Assembly (NCBI GenBank): GCA_030145435.1 | Contig: JAQYVQ010000638.1 | Span: 1 to 14,959, forward strand | Direction of reading: 5' to 3' | DNA: 14,959 nt | DNA from: Syntrophobacteria bacterium | GTDB lineage: Bacteria > Desulfobacterota > DSWW01 | Part shown: positions 6,513 through 13,817 of the stretch, piece by piece | Position numbering within the stretch: position 1 is the first letter of the stretch | Layout of the letters: each line of letters opens with the position of its first letter | Made by a program: the position numbers and the translations under genes | The notes under the pieces: model-generated | Databases searched by the model: none | Told to the model about the DNA's origin: nothing | Seen by the model: the letters and a program-made list of their open reading frames with translations, nothing else

Positions 6513-8672
6513 TTAATTCAACAATCTCTCCACCGCGACGACACCTCTCACCTTCTCCAGGGAATGAATCAGCTCCGTCAGGTGTTCCACGTTTTTCACC
6601 AGCACCTCGAACTGCGCCACCCCTTGCCGATCGCCCGTGGTCCAGGCCTTTGCCTGTGAGATGTTCACATCCACGGCCGCGATTGCCTTGCTGAGTCCCG
6701 CCAGGAGCCCCGGACGATCCTCGCTGACCACCCGGATTTTGGCCCGCTGCAAGACCCTGGCCCCTTCATCCCAGTTCACGTCGATCCACCTTTCCCCGGA
6801 CCCCTCCCTGACCTTGAGACACGTCTTTGCGTGGATCGTTACTCCCCTGCCCCGGGTGATGAAGCCGACGATTTCCTCTCCATGCACCGGGTTGCAGCAC
6901 TTGGCGAACCGGACAAAGATATCCGAGATGCCCCGGACCTTCACGCCCGTGTCGGACCGCTTCTCCGCCTTCTCCACGAGCCGTTCGAGGCCCTTGTCCC
7001 ATGCATCTTCGTCCTGTTCATGTTCTTTCTTGGGGAGCGCTTCCACCACCTGCCCCACCGAAAGCCTGCCGTAGGCCACGGCACGAAGCAAATCCTCCAA
7101 GCTCTTGAGCCGGTGGGCCTTCAGGACCTTCTTGAACTCCCCCACTTTGAGCAGCTTTCCGTAATGGAGGCCGGATTTCCTCAGCCCCTTCTCCAGGATC
7201 TCCTTTCCCAGGGACTGGGCCTGTTCCTTTTCTTCCTTTCGAACCCAGGCCCGGATCTTGGCCCGAGCATCGGCCGTCTTGACGAACTTCATCCAGTCTT
7301 TTCGCGGGGTCTGCGTCTTGGACGTGAGAATCTCGACCATGTCCCCGTTCTGCAACTCGTACTTCAGGGGCACCAACTTGCCGTTGACCTTGGCCCTTGC
7401 GCAATGATCTCCAACCTCCGAATGGATCGTGTACGCGAAATCCACCGGAGTGGAGCCGCGGGGAAGCTCTCTTGCCTCCCCGGTCGGCGTCAGCACATAG
7501 ACCTGGTCCGGAAACAGATCGAGCTGCATCACGTCCAGGAAGTTCTTCGGACTGGAGATCTCCTGGAGGCTGTTGAGTACCCCTCGCAACCACTTGAAGG
7601 TGCTCTCATCTCCCTGGTCGAAGCCGGCCCGCTCCTTGTAGATCCAGTGGGATGCCACGCCATATTCCGCTTCACGGTGCATGCCACGGCTGCGGATCTG
7701 TATCTCCACGCAGTCCCCTGATGGCCCGAACACCGTTGTGTGCAGAGACCGGTACTGGTTCGCCTTGGGCTGGGCGATGTAGTCCTTGAACCTGCCGGGC
7801 ACGGGCGCCCACAGAGAATGGATGACGCCAAGCACCTGGTAGCAATGCCTCTCTTCCGCCACGATGGCCCGCAGGGCAAAGAGATCGAAAATTTGTTCGA
7901 GGTCGATTTCCTGCTGTATCATTTTCCGATGGATGCTGTAGTAATGTTTCACCCGCCCGGCGATCTCGCAGGGGATGTCCTCCTCCCGAAACCGTTCCTC
8001 CAGGATGTCGCAGACCCTCTGGATGACTTCCGCCTTTTCCTCAACCTTCTCCTCCACGCCCTGCCTGATTTCCTCGTACAACTCCGGATTCAGGTGCTGA
8101 AAGGAGAGGTCCTCGAGCTCGGATCGCATCCACGAGATGCCCAGACGATTCGCAAGGGGCGCGTAGATGGTGAGCGTTTCCTCGGAGATTCGCTTGCGCT
8201 GCTCGTCGGAGAGGGAAAACAGGGTCCTCATGTTGTGGAGGCGGTCGGAGAGCTTGATCATCAGGATTCGGATGTCCCGGCTCATGGCGATGAGCGTTTT
8301 GCGGTAGCTCTCCAGTCGGCGTCGTTTCGTGGACTGGAGAGCTACCTTGGACGTCTTGGTCAATCCCACCACCAGCCCGGTGACCTCCTCGCCGACCTGG
8401 TCCTTGAGCACCGCTTCCTCGACTTCGCAGTCTTCCAGGACGTCGTGCAGAAGGCCTCCACACAGGGTCGGAACATCCATGCGCAGGTCGGTCAGTGTCT
8501 TGGTCACCGCCAGGGGATGGCTCAGGTAGGGAATCCCGCTCTTACGAAGCTGTCCTCGGTGAGAGACAGCGGCAAAAACATAGGCCTTGCGCAGCGGAGC
8601 CGTGTCCGCATCCGGCATGTATCCCCGGACCGCTTCGAGGATATCCTGAAAACGAATGATCGGCTCTTTCAT
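6513..8672 (-). CDS. rel: Bifunctional (p)ppGpp synthetase/hydrolase (RelA/SpoT family)
   Basis: Makes and degrades the alarmone (p)ppGpp. The 719-aa protein has the full long-RSH layout. The HD hydrolase domain (about 25-180) has SHP at 51-53, HDVLED at 76-81 and SDRLHNM with Asp143, so it should be active. The synthetase domain (about 235-345) has FDLFALR with Asp263, the RFKD loop at 294-297 that is typical of bifunctional enzymes (not the EFDD form of E. coli RelA), YRSLHTT, and VEIQIR with Glu323. A TGS domain covers about 388-450, a helical linker follows, the zinc-finger-like segment FAKCCNP lies at 589-595, and a C-terminal ACT domain runs from about 645 to 719. The ATG has GAGGGG 7 nt upstream. 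It is the last gene of the right-hand cluster, after gmk. The usual rpoZ between gmk and rel is absent. Confidence 0.97.
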   Translation of the reverse strand: MKEPIIRFQDILEAVRGYMPDADTAPLRKAYVFAAVSHRGQLRKSGIPYLSHPLAVTKTLTDLRMDVPTLCGGLLHDVLEDCEVEEAVLKDQVGEEVTGLVVGLTKTSKVALQSTKRRRLESYRKTLIAMSRDIRILMIKLSDRLHNMRTLFSLSDEQRKRISEETLTIYAPLANRLGISWMRSELEDLSFQHLNPELYEEIRQGVEEKVEEKAEVIQRVCDILEERFREEDIPCEIAGRVKHYYSIHRKMIQQEIDLEQIFDLFALRAIVAEERHCYQVLGVIHSLWAPVPGRFKDYIAQPKANQYRSLHTTVFGPSGDCVEIQIRSRGMHREAEYGVASHWIYKERAGFDQGDESTFKWLRGVLNSLQEISSPKNFLDVMQLDLFPDQVYVLTPTGEARELPRGSTPVDFAYTIHSEVGDHCARAKVNGKLVPLKYELQNGDMVEILTSKTQTPRKDWMKFVKTADARAKIRAWVRKEEKEQAQSLGKEILEKGLRKSGLHYGKLLKVGEFKKVLKAHRLKSLEDLLRAVAYGRLSVGQVVEALPKKEHEQDEDAWDKGLERLVEKAEKRSDTGVKVRGISDIFVRFAKCCNPVHGEEIVGFITRGRGVTIHAKTCLKVREGSGERWIDVNWDEGARVLQRAKIRVVSEDRPGLLAGLSKAIAAVDVNISQAKAWTTGDRQGVAQFEVLVKNVEHLTELIHSLEKVRGVVAVERLLN

Positions 8673-8695
8673 GGCAGCCCCTCACTTCCCAACTA

Positions 8696-8716
8696 CCCCT
8701 AAAAGCTAATGGCTAA
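8696..8716 (-). repeat. Three heptamers in the gmk-rel spacer
   Basis: On the minus strand three consecutive 7-nt units read TTAGCCA, TTAGCTT, TTAGGGG. The gmk stop codon TAG lies inside the first unit. The array fills about half of the 40-bp spacer before rel. Confidence 0.55.
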
Positions 8717-9318
8717 GAGCTTTCTTTCGCTTTGATCTCCTTGGCCCAGCGCTCCGTCCAGGCCGGGATGCGGTGCCTCCTTTTGCAGGACTCGGCGATG
8801 ATGATCGATTGGAGCTCCTTCAGAGCTTCGTCAAAACTGTCGTTGATCACGAGATAGTCGAAGTCTTGAACTTTCTGAATCTCCAAGGTGGCCGTACGAA
8901 TCCTCATGGAGAGCTCTTCCGGGCTGATCGCCCCCCTTCCCTTGATCCTGCGAATCAGATCATCGAGCGAAGGCGTCATCACGAAAATCAGAACCGCCTC
9001 CTCCCTTTCCCGGCGTATCTGGCTTGCCCCCTGCCAATCGACCTCAAACAGGAGCGATTGCGTCTTCGCGCCGCTCCGGAGGGTCACGATCGAGCTGCCG
9101 TACCGATGCCCGTGCACCTCTGCCCATTCCAGGAACGCCTCTTCCCGGATCATCCGCTCGAAGGTTTCTTGATCCACGAAGAAATAGTCCTTCCCCTCCT
9201 GTTCGCCCGGCCGGGGGGGACGTGTCGTGTGGGAAACGGCGGCCCGAAGCCAGGGAAAACGCGCGAAGACCTCCGCACACAGGCTTGTTTTGCCCGCACC
9301 GGAAGGTCCCGACACCAC
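8713..9318 (-). CDS. gmk: Guanylate kinase Gmk (start uncertain)
   Basis: Phosphorylates GMP to GDP with ATP, feeding GTP and (p)ppGpp pools. Motifs are the P-loop GPSGAGKT at 4-11, SHTTRPPRPGE at 29-39, GKDYFFV and FLEWAEVHGHRYGS in the GMP-binding region, and GRGA in the lid. The first usable codon is GTG at 9318, but it gives MVSGPSGAGKT: this lacks the hydrophobic beta strand that normally precedes the P-loop, and the GTG has no Shine-Dalgarno sequence. The open frame continues upstream for 20 codons to the remA stop with no ATG, GTG or TTG. That stretch does encode the expected strand (PPVFVVSGPSG). An ATC at 9357, 6 nt after AGGGGG, would give a 214-aa protein of normal length. The enzyme call is secure; the start is not. 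Confidence 0.92.
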   Translation of the reverse strand: MVSGPSGAGKTSLCAEVFARFPWLRAAVSHTTRPPRPGEQEGKDYFFVDQETFERMIREEAFLEWAEVHGHRYGSSIVTLRSGAKTQSLLFEVDWQGASQIRREREEAVLIFVMTPSLDDLIRRIKGRGAISPEELSMRIRTATLEIQKVQDFDYLVINDSFDEALKELQSIIIAESCKRRHRIPAWTERWAKEIKAKESS

Positions 9319-9378
9319 AAAGACAGGAGGAGAGCCCTGGGAACGAAGCGTGTCGATGAAGAACCCCCTTTCCCGCGT

Positions 9379-9657
9379 TTACGAATCTGCCGGGTCCGAG
9401 GGCTCCGCCTCGTAACGCTGGCACAGGGTTTCGGACTGAATCGCAGAGAGAATCAGGTGACCGGAATCACAGACGAGGACCGATCGACACTTCCGTCCGT
9501 GGGTCGCATCGACGAGTCTGCCCGCCTTTTTCGCTTCATCCCGCATACGTCGCACAGGGTTGGGCCCCGGAGCGAGGATCGAGACCAGGCGGGAGCGAAT
9601 CACTACATTCCCGAACCCGATATTCAGCACGTCCCTTTGCACATCTTTCTTCGCCAT
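9379..9657 (-). CDS. remA: RemA family regulator (DUF370)
   Basis: Small protein of 92 aa in the DUF370/RemA family. In Bacillus subtilis RemA is a DNA-binding activator of biofilm matrix operons. Seen are LNIGFGNVVIRSRLVSI at 11-27, a proline-rich turn at 30-34, RLVDATHGRK at 47-56, and the tail LILSAIQSETLCQRY. Arg23 and Arg55 line up with the DNA-contacting Arg18 and Arg50 of B. subtilis RemA; Arg51 is Lys56 here. The ATG has AGGGAAG 8 nt upstream. It lies 25 nt after yicC and just before gmk, the same order as yloC-remA-gmk in Firmicutes. Its TAA is in the same frame as gmk. Targets are unknown, but its place downstream of polysaccharide genes is suggestive. Confidence 0.93.
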   Translation of the reverse strand: MAKKDVQRDVLNIGFGNVVIRSRLVSILAPGPNPVRRMRDEAKKAGRLVDATHGRKCRSVLVCDSGHLILSAIQSETLCQRYEAEPSDPADS

Positions 9658-9682
9658 GACCGAGGCTTCCCTGCCGGAACAT

Positions 9683-10558
9683 CTATTGGAGGTTCTGGGA
9701 CTGCTCCCGCACCTTCTCGAGTTCGGACTTCATGTCCACCACCACGTACGTAACGTCTGCAGATGGTGTCTTCGACCCGATCGTGTTCACTTCACGATAG
9801 ATTTCCTGTACCAGAAATTCCAGGCGCTTGCCGGTCATCGAGCCGTCCACCAGGGCCGCCTCGCAGCTTTCCAGGTGGCTCGACAGCCGCACGATCTCCT
9901 CGGTGATGTCCGCCTTGTCCGTATACAGGACGATCTCCTGCGCGATTCTCTGTGGATCCATATCGGCCCGATTCGTGAGCTTCGAGATTCTCTCCTCGAG
10001 CCTTTCCCGGAATCGTGCCGGCAAATCCTTGGACATCGCCTCGATGCGTCCCCGTTGCTCCATGAGGAGCCGGATCCGGGCGAGCAGGTCTTCCTGAAGG
10101 ACGCCCCCTTCCCTGTCCTGCATCTGTTCCATCTTCTCGATGGCCTCTTCCAGGACCTGGAGGAGCGGAGTCCATTCTTCTTCGATATCCGGGCTTTGCT
10201 CCGGAAGGAACACCAGATCCCGCAATCGGACGAGGGTCTGCATGTCCAGCGCCCCCTGCACGCCGAACTCTTCCCGCAGCCTCTTTTCGAGATCCAGGTA
10301 GAATTTCAGCGACTCTTCGTTCAATCGAAGAGGCTCGACCCCTCCCGCCATCTCCTCCCAATGAACGTTCATCTCCACCCTTCCCCGCACCAGGCGATCC
10401 CTGGCCCACTGGTAGACGCGGGGCTCGAGAGGCTGCAGGGGCCTGGCGACACGAAGCCTGAGATCGAGGAACCGATGGTTGTAGGAACGCGCCTCGATGC
10501 GAATCGCCCCCCGTTTGCCCTCCCGGTCGGCAGTGCCAAAGCCGGTCATACTTCTCAT
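9683..10558 (-). CDS. yicC: YicC/YloC family endoribonuclease
   Basis: Member of the YicC family; E. coli YicC is an endoribonuclease that has been linked to small-RNA decay. The 291-aa protein starts with the diagnostic MRSMTGFG and carries ARSYNHRFLDLRLR at 23-36, DITEEIVRLSSHL at 217-229, GKRLEFLVQE at 243-252, NTIGSK at 258-263, and the C-terminal KSELEKVREQSQNLQ. The ATG at 10558 overlaps the stop of the DUF4416 gene (ATGA), and the family N-terminus fits exactly. The 35-residue upstream extension to an ATG at 10663 is therefore rejected. RemA and gmk follow downstream, an arrangement found in several phyla. Confidence 0.95.
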   Translation of the reverse strand: MRSMTGFGTADREGKRGAIRIEARSYNHRFLDLRLRVARPLQPLEPRVYQWARDRLVRGRVEMNVHWEEMAGGVEPLRLNEESLKFYLDLEKRLREEFGVQGALDMQTLVRLRDLVFLPEQSPDIEEEWTPLLQVLEEAIEKMEQMQDREGGVLQEDLLARIRLLMEQRGRIEAMSKDLPARFRERLEERISKLTNRADMDPQRIAQEIVLYTDKADITEEIVRLSSHLESCEAALVDGSMTGKRLEFLVQEIYREVNTIGSKTPSADVTYVVVDMKSELEKVREQSQNLQ

Positions 10559-11127
10559 TCGATTCCGCCCTTCTCGATTGCCCGCTTCTGGAGGAAGCAG
10601 TGCTTTCGCAGGTTGTTCATCATTCGCACGGCATCCGGCGTCCCATAGTCCGGGTAGGTCCACTCCAGGGGCCGGTAGCTCTTTTTCCGGTAGATCAACG
10701 TCACGTCAGCGTAGATTCCCCTCGCGAGATACAGACGGTGGGCAAAGGGCTTTGTCGTGGCAAGCACGAGTCGCTCAGGAAGCAAGAGCCCGGGATCGAT
10801 GTTCACCCTTCGACCTCCCCTCGCGTTCAGGTAGCCGCTCTCCATCCTTTTCGCCTCCCACTTCAAGCGGGGGAGATCCTCCTGGTCGACCTCTTCTCGA
10901 AAGGTCACGAATTTCCTCGTGAGAGGGGATCCCATCTCCGTGCCATAGTACCGGGTGTAGGCGAAGGCAAAGCGCCGACTGATGAACTCTACGGGCCCCC
11001 AAGCCTGTTCCAGCAAACGCAGAACCTCTGCAAGATTCAGATCCGGGACATAGATGAATCCACAGAAGATCTTCGCCGCGGGGGGGGGATCGTATCGTTC
11101 TTCCTCAGGAACCCGCACCGACTTCAT
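10555..11127 (-). CDS. DUF4416 family protein
   Basis: I recognise this as DUF4416, a family of unknown function. The protein is 190 aa, with no signal peptide or membrane span. Conserved-looking blocks are AKIFCGFIYVPDLNL at 18-32, FAYTRYYGTEMGSPLTRKF at 55-73, GGRRVNIDPGLL at 104-115, LATTKPFAHRLYLARGIYAD at 122-141, and EWTYPDYGTP at 155-164. The start is placed at 11127, where the ATG overlaps the stop of the sugar transferase gene (ATGA). The alternative ATG at 11199 would run 72 bp into that gene. Codons 14-16 are a run of nine C, a slippage-prone tract. Both ends overlap neighbouring genes by 4 bp, so it is probably co-translated with the sugar transferase and yicC. Confidence 0.85.
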   Translation of the reverse strand: MKSVRVPEEERYDPPPAAKIFCGFIYVPDLNLAEVLRLLEQAWGPVEFISRRFAFAYTRYYGTEMGSPLTRKFVTFREEVDQEDLPRLKWEAKRMESGYLNARGGRRVNIDPGLLLPERLVLATTKPFAHRLYLARGIYADVTLIYRKKSYRPLEWTYPDYGTPDAVRMMNNLRKHCFLQKRAIEKGGIE

Positions 11128-12521
11128 TGCTCGGCCTTGTTCACGAAGCCTTTCCACAAGGTCAGCCACAGGATTTTCAGGTCCAAACCGAGGGACCATC
11201 CTTCTATGTACTGGATATCACACTCGACCCGCTTTTCCAAGGAAGTCGGGCCTCTCCACCCTCTCACCTGCGCCAGCCCTGTCATCCCGGACTTCACCTT
11301 CTGCCGCAGGATGTAGGCAGGGATTTCCTTTTGAAACTCCCGGATGAACTCCGGCCGCTCAGGACGGGGGCCCACCAGGCTCATTTCTCCCTTGAGCACA
11401 TTCCAGAGCTGCGGCAGCTCGTCCAAGCTGTACTTCCTCAAGAAGGCTCCCAGGCGTGTCCTTCGCGGGTCGTCGCGAATCGACCAGACCGGTTCGTTCG
11501 CCTTTTCCGCATCGTTCCTCATGGTGCGGAACTTGACCAGGGAGAATTCTCGTCCGTCCATCCCGATCCGGGCTTGGCGATACAGCACAGGGCCTGAGGA
11601 CGTTGCTTTGATCAGGAGTGCGATGATCAATAGAACCGGTGCCAACAGTACCATCGCGATCCCGGAGAAGACCACATCCAAGATCCGCTTCTCCAGGCGC
11701 GCCGTCCCTTCGTGCGGGCTTGCGCGTACCCGAACGAGGGGAATGCCCTCGAACTCCTCGATCCCCGGATGCAGCGGCATGATGGGAAACACATCCGGAA
11801 TCACCAGGATATCCACCGCGAGGTCGTCAATGCCCTTGAGCATTTCCTTCAGTTGCCCGCCGTGCTCCAGGGGCAGTGTGAACACGACGATATGGATTCC
11901 CTCTTCCTGCAGGGTCTTGCGTATCGCGGAATAGTCCCCGAAGACTTCGAGTCTCTCGGTCCCTTCCTGTTCACCCTCTGCAAGCAACTGTCCACGAATC
12001 GTGAGCCCCGTTTCCGGGTGCAGTCCCACGTTCTCGCAGAAAGGGGCTACGAAGGTGTTGTCTCCGACGAGCAGCACATGCCTGGAGCCGGATACGTTTC
12101 TTCGACTCCACTGGACGAGGCCCCGAAGGATTCGCCGGATCGACACCAAGCCGACGAAGGCGAGACACAGGAAACAGGCGTAGAAGATCCTCGAGAACTC
12201 CACCTTGGTCGACAGGTAGATGATGGAGACCAGCAGGACCATGGCCACCGCCGAGCTTCGAGCCAGGGCCTTCCACTCCCCTGCAACGTTCCACCATCGG
12301 TCGGTTCGATACACACCCCCGTACGAGAGGGCGGCCATCCAGACCAGCAGGACCAGCGGCAGGTGCTCGACATACACCTTGAAGGGAGGCACCCCGAAAT
12401 AGACCGGGATCCAGCCGGTCGTGAAACGGACCCAATAGGCGATGACCCAGGCCAGCGCGATCCAGACTGCGTCCACGAGCCGGTAAAAGCGCTGAAGAAG
12501 TCGGAAGGATTCTCTCAGCAC
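11124..12521 (-). CDS. Polyprenyl-phosphate sugar-1-phosphate transferase (WcaJ/WbaP type)
   Basis: Inner-membrane enzyme that moves a sugar-1-phosphate from a nucleotide sugar to undecaprenyl phosphate, starting a polysaccharide repeat unit. The 465-aa layout is the long form: N-terminal membrane spans (about 13-32, 52-68, 90-104, 112-127), a CoA-binding/NAD-like central domain from VLLVGDN at 149 to about 265, one membrane segment at 279-303, then the catalytic domain. The catalytic domain has YRQARIGMDGREFSLVKFRT at 314-333, LRKYSLDELPQLWNVLKGEM at 361-380, SLVGPRPERPEF and GMTGLAQVRGWRG. The sugar cannot be told. The GTG at 12521 (AAGGGGG just upstream) is preferred over the GTG at 12542, which is preceded by pyrimidine-rich repeat sequence. 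It overlaps DUF4416 by 4 bp. Confidence 0.93.
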   Translation of the reverse strand: MLRESFRLLQRFYRLVDAVWIALAWVIAYWVRFTTGWIPVYFGVPPFKVYVEHLPLVLLVWMAALSYGGVYRTDRWWNVAGEWKALARSSAVAMVLLVSIIYLSTKVEFSRIFYACFLCLAFVGLVSIRRILRGLVQWSRRNVSGSRHVLLVGDNTFVAPFCENVGLHPETGLTIRGQLLAEGEQEGTERLEVFGDYSAIRKTLQEEGIHIVVFTLPLEHGGQLKEMLKGIDDLAVDILVIPDVFPIMPLHPGIEEFEGIPLVRVRASPHEGTARLEKRILDVVFSGIAMVLLAPVLLIIALLIKATSSGPVLYRQARIGMDGREFSLVKFRTMRNDAEKANEPVWSIRDDPRRTRLGAFLRKYSLDELPQLWNVLKGEMSLVGPRPERPEFIREFQKEIPAYILRQKVKSGMTGLAQVRGWRGPTSLEKRVECDIQYIEGWSLGLDLKILWLTLWKGFVNKAEQ

Positions 12522-12546
12522 CCCCGCCCCCTTCCGCACCACCCAA

Positions 12547-12576
12547 GGTGAAAGGTGAAAGGTGAAAGGTGAAAGG
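12547..12576. repeat. Four perfect GGTGAAA heptamers
   Basis: Four exact GGTGAAA units (12547-12574) plus GG lie just upstream of the sugar transferase start. They are in inverted orientation to a related array at 12641-12668, so the two arrays could pair with one mismatch per heptamer. Confidence 0.8.
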
Positions 12577-12640
12577 AATATTCGTGCAAGAAGCGCGCTT
12601 CAAGCCCACAAGATCCCCTCTCCCATTCTTCAACCATCCC

Positions 12641-12668
12641 TTTGCCCTTTTTCCTTTGACCTTTGACC
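12641..12668 (-). repeat. Four degenerate heptamers after the glycosyltransferase stop
   Basis: On the minus strand the units are GGTCAAA, GGTCAAA, GGAAAAA, GGGCAAA. They start 9 bp after the stop codon of the upstream glycosyltransferase gene. The 65 bp between this array and the GGTGAAA array contain no gene. Confidence 0.65.
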
Positions 12669-12676
12669 TCTAGCCT

Positions 12677-13798
12677 TCAACTGTCGGCGGCGTGCGCCCC
12701 GCTATGGATCTCCTCATAGACGGCCACGGTCTTCTCTGCGGCATTCGCCCACGTAAACCGGCTCGCTCGCTCCAGGACCGGGGACGGGTCCCAGTCGCCC
12801 TGCTTCCTCACCGCGTGGATGTGCTCCAGCGCCTCCTGCCAGACCCCCTCGTCTTCCAGGGAGAGCAAGAGGCCTGCCGGGCCGATCACCTCCGGGAGTG
12901 CGCCATCGTTCGCCGCGATCACGGGCAGCCCCATTTGCATACCCTCCACGGCCGGCAGACAGAACCCCTCCCCTCTGGAGGGGCACAGAAGGGCCACGGC
13001 TCTCTCATACAGAAGGCGGAGGAGCCCTTCTGAGACCTCCCCGGCAAAGCGGATACGTCCCTGCGGGTCCATGGCCTTCACGTAGGCATGCACGGAAGCG
13101 TGCTGCTGCCCGACCAGGATGTATCTCACCTTCCGTTCACGCAAGGTCTCCGAGCCGAGAAGGCACCGAATCGCGAAGAGGATGTTCTTGTGCGGACGAG
13201 GATTGGCGATGGACAGAAAATAGTCAAGGTCTCGCGGGTTGATCTCACGATACCTTTCCTCATCCTGACCGGAAACAGGCTTCCGCCCGATGTGGTCTCC
13301 TCCCAAGGGGATCACACGCACCTTGCCGGGGGCGGCGGAGAATCGCCGACAGATTGCAGAGGAGGTGTACGACGAATCGGTCACGATCCGCCGGGCTCGC
13401 TTCGTCATCCATCGCACGAGGCTCTTGTGGTAGAGCCTCAAACCGATCGAAAAATCCCGCGGATACTCCAGTGGAAGCACGTCGTGGATGGTGAACAGGG
13501 TCGGAACCGGCACGAACAGCGGACAGGCGTAGGTCGGGCAGTGGTATATGTCCGGTTTCAGTCGAGCGACCAAGAAGGGGACGAGGAGCTGTTCCTCCAG
13601 GCTGTAGGGCCGTGGGGAACAACGGAACAACGGGGTGTCTCCCGGCCCGAGACCGTCCAGGTCGCTTCCCCTGGCGGTCAACAGAACCAGACGATGGGAC
13701 GTGCCGAGGGACTGCAAGGCCCGGGTCATTTCGATCCCATAGCGGGCAATCCCGTGCGGTGCGGCGCCTGCGGTTCTCAGGTCGAGACAGATCTTCAT
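12677..13798 (-). CDS. GT4-type glycosyltransferase (second of a tandem pair)
   Basis: GT-B fold glycosyltransferase, 373 aa, probably acting at the inner face of the cytoplasmic membrane on a lipid-linked polysaccharide precursor. The N-terminus MKICLDLRTAGAAPHGIARY is typical of the nucleotide-sugar-retaining family. The C-terminal half has LSIANPRPHKNI at 195-206, ILVGQQ, and the EX7E motif in RGEGFCLPAVEGM (Glu277, Glu285). ALPEVIGPAG follows. No signal peptide or membrane span is seen. The start is placed at 13798; an in-frame extension to 14119 overlaps the neighbouring gene by 300 bp and is not protein-like. The gap to the previous gene is 19 bp. Donor and acceptor sugars cannot be predicted. 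It is similar in length and layout to its neighbour, including the C-terminal W-x2-AAEKTVAVYEE, so the pair may be paralogues. Confidence 0.93.
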   Translation of the reverse strand: MKICLDLRTAGAAPHGIARYGIEMTRALQSLGTSHRLVLLTARGSDLDGLGPGDTPLFRCSPRPYSLEEQLLVPFLVARLKPDIYHCPTYACPLFVPVPTLFTIHDVLPLEYPRDFSIGLRLYHKSLVRWMTKRARRIVTDSSYTSSAICRRFSAAPGKVRVIPLGGDHIGRKPVSGQDEERYREINPRDLDYFLSIANPRPHKNILFAIRCLLGSETLRERKVRYILVGQQHASVHAYVKAMDPQGRIRFAGEVSEGLLRLLYERAVALLCPSRGEGFCLPAVEGMQMGLPVIAANDGALPEVIGPAGLLLSLEDEGVWQEALEHIHAVRKQGDWDPSPVLERASRFTWANAAEKTVAVYEEIHSGAHAADS

Positions 13799-13817
13799 GA
13801 CAGTAGGCCGACTCGAT

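Noticed and set aside
6831..7721. 296-aa open frame opposite rel, and similar long frames opposite other genes
   Set aside because: These are antisense shadows of GC-rich coding sequence; the opposite strand encodes complete conserved families.
9683..10663. Longer yicC start
   Set aside because: MRSMTGFG at 10558 is the diagnostic family start and overlaps the previous stop as ATGA.
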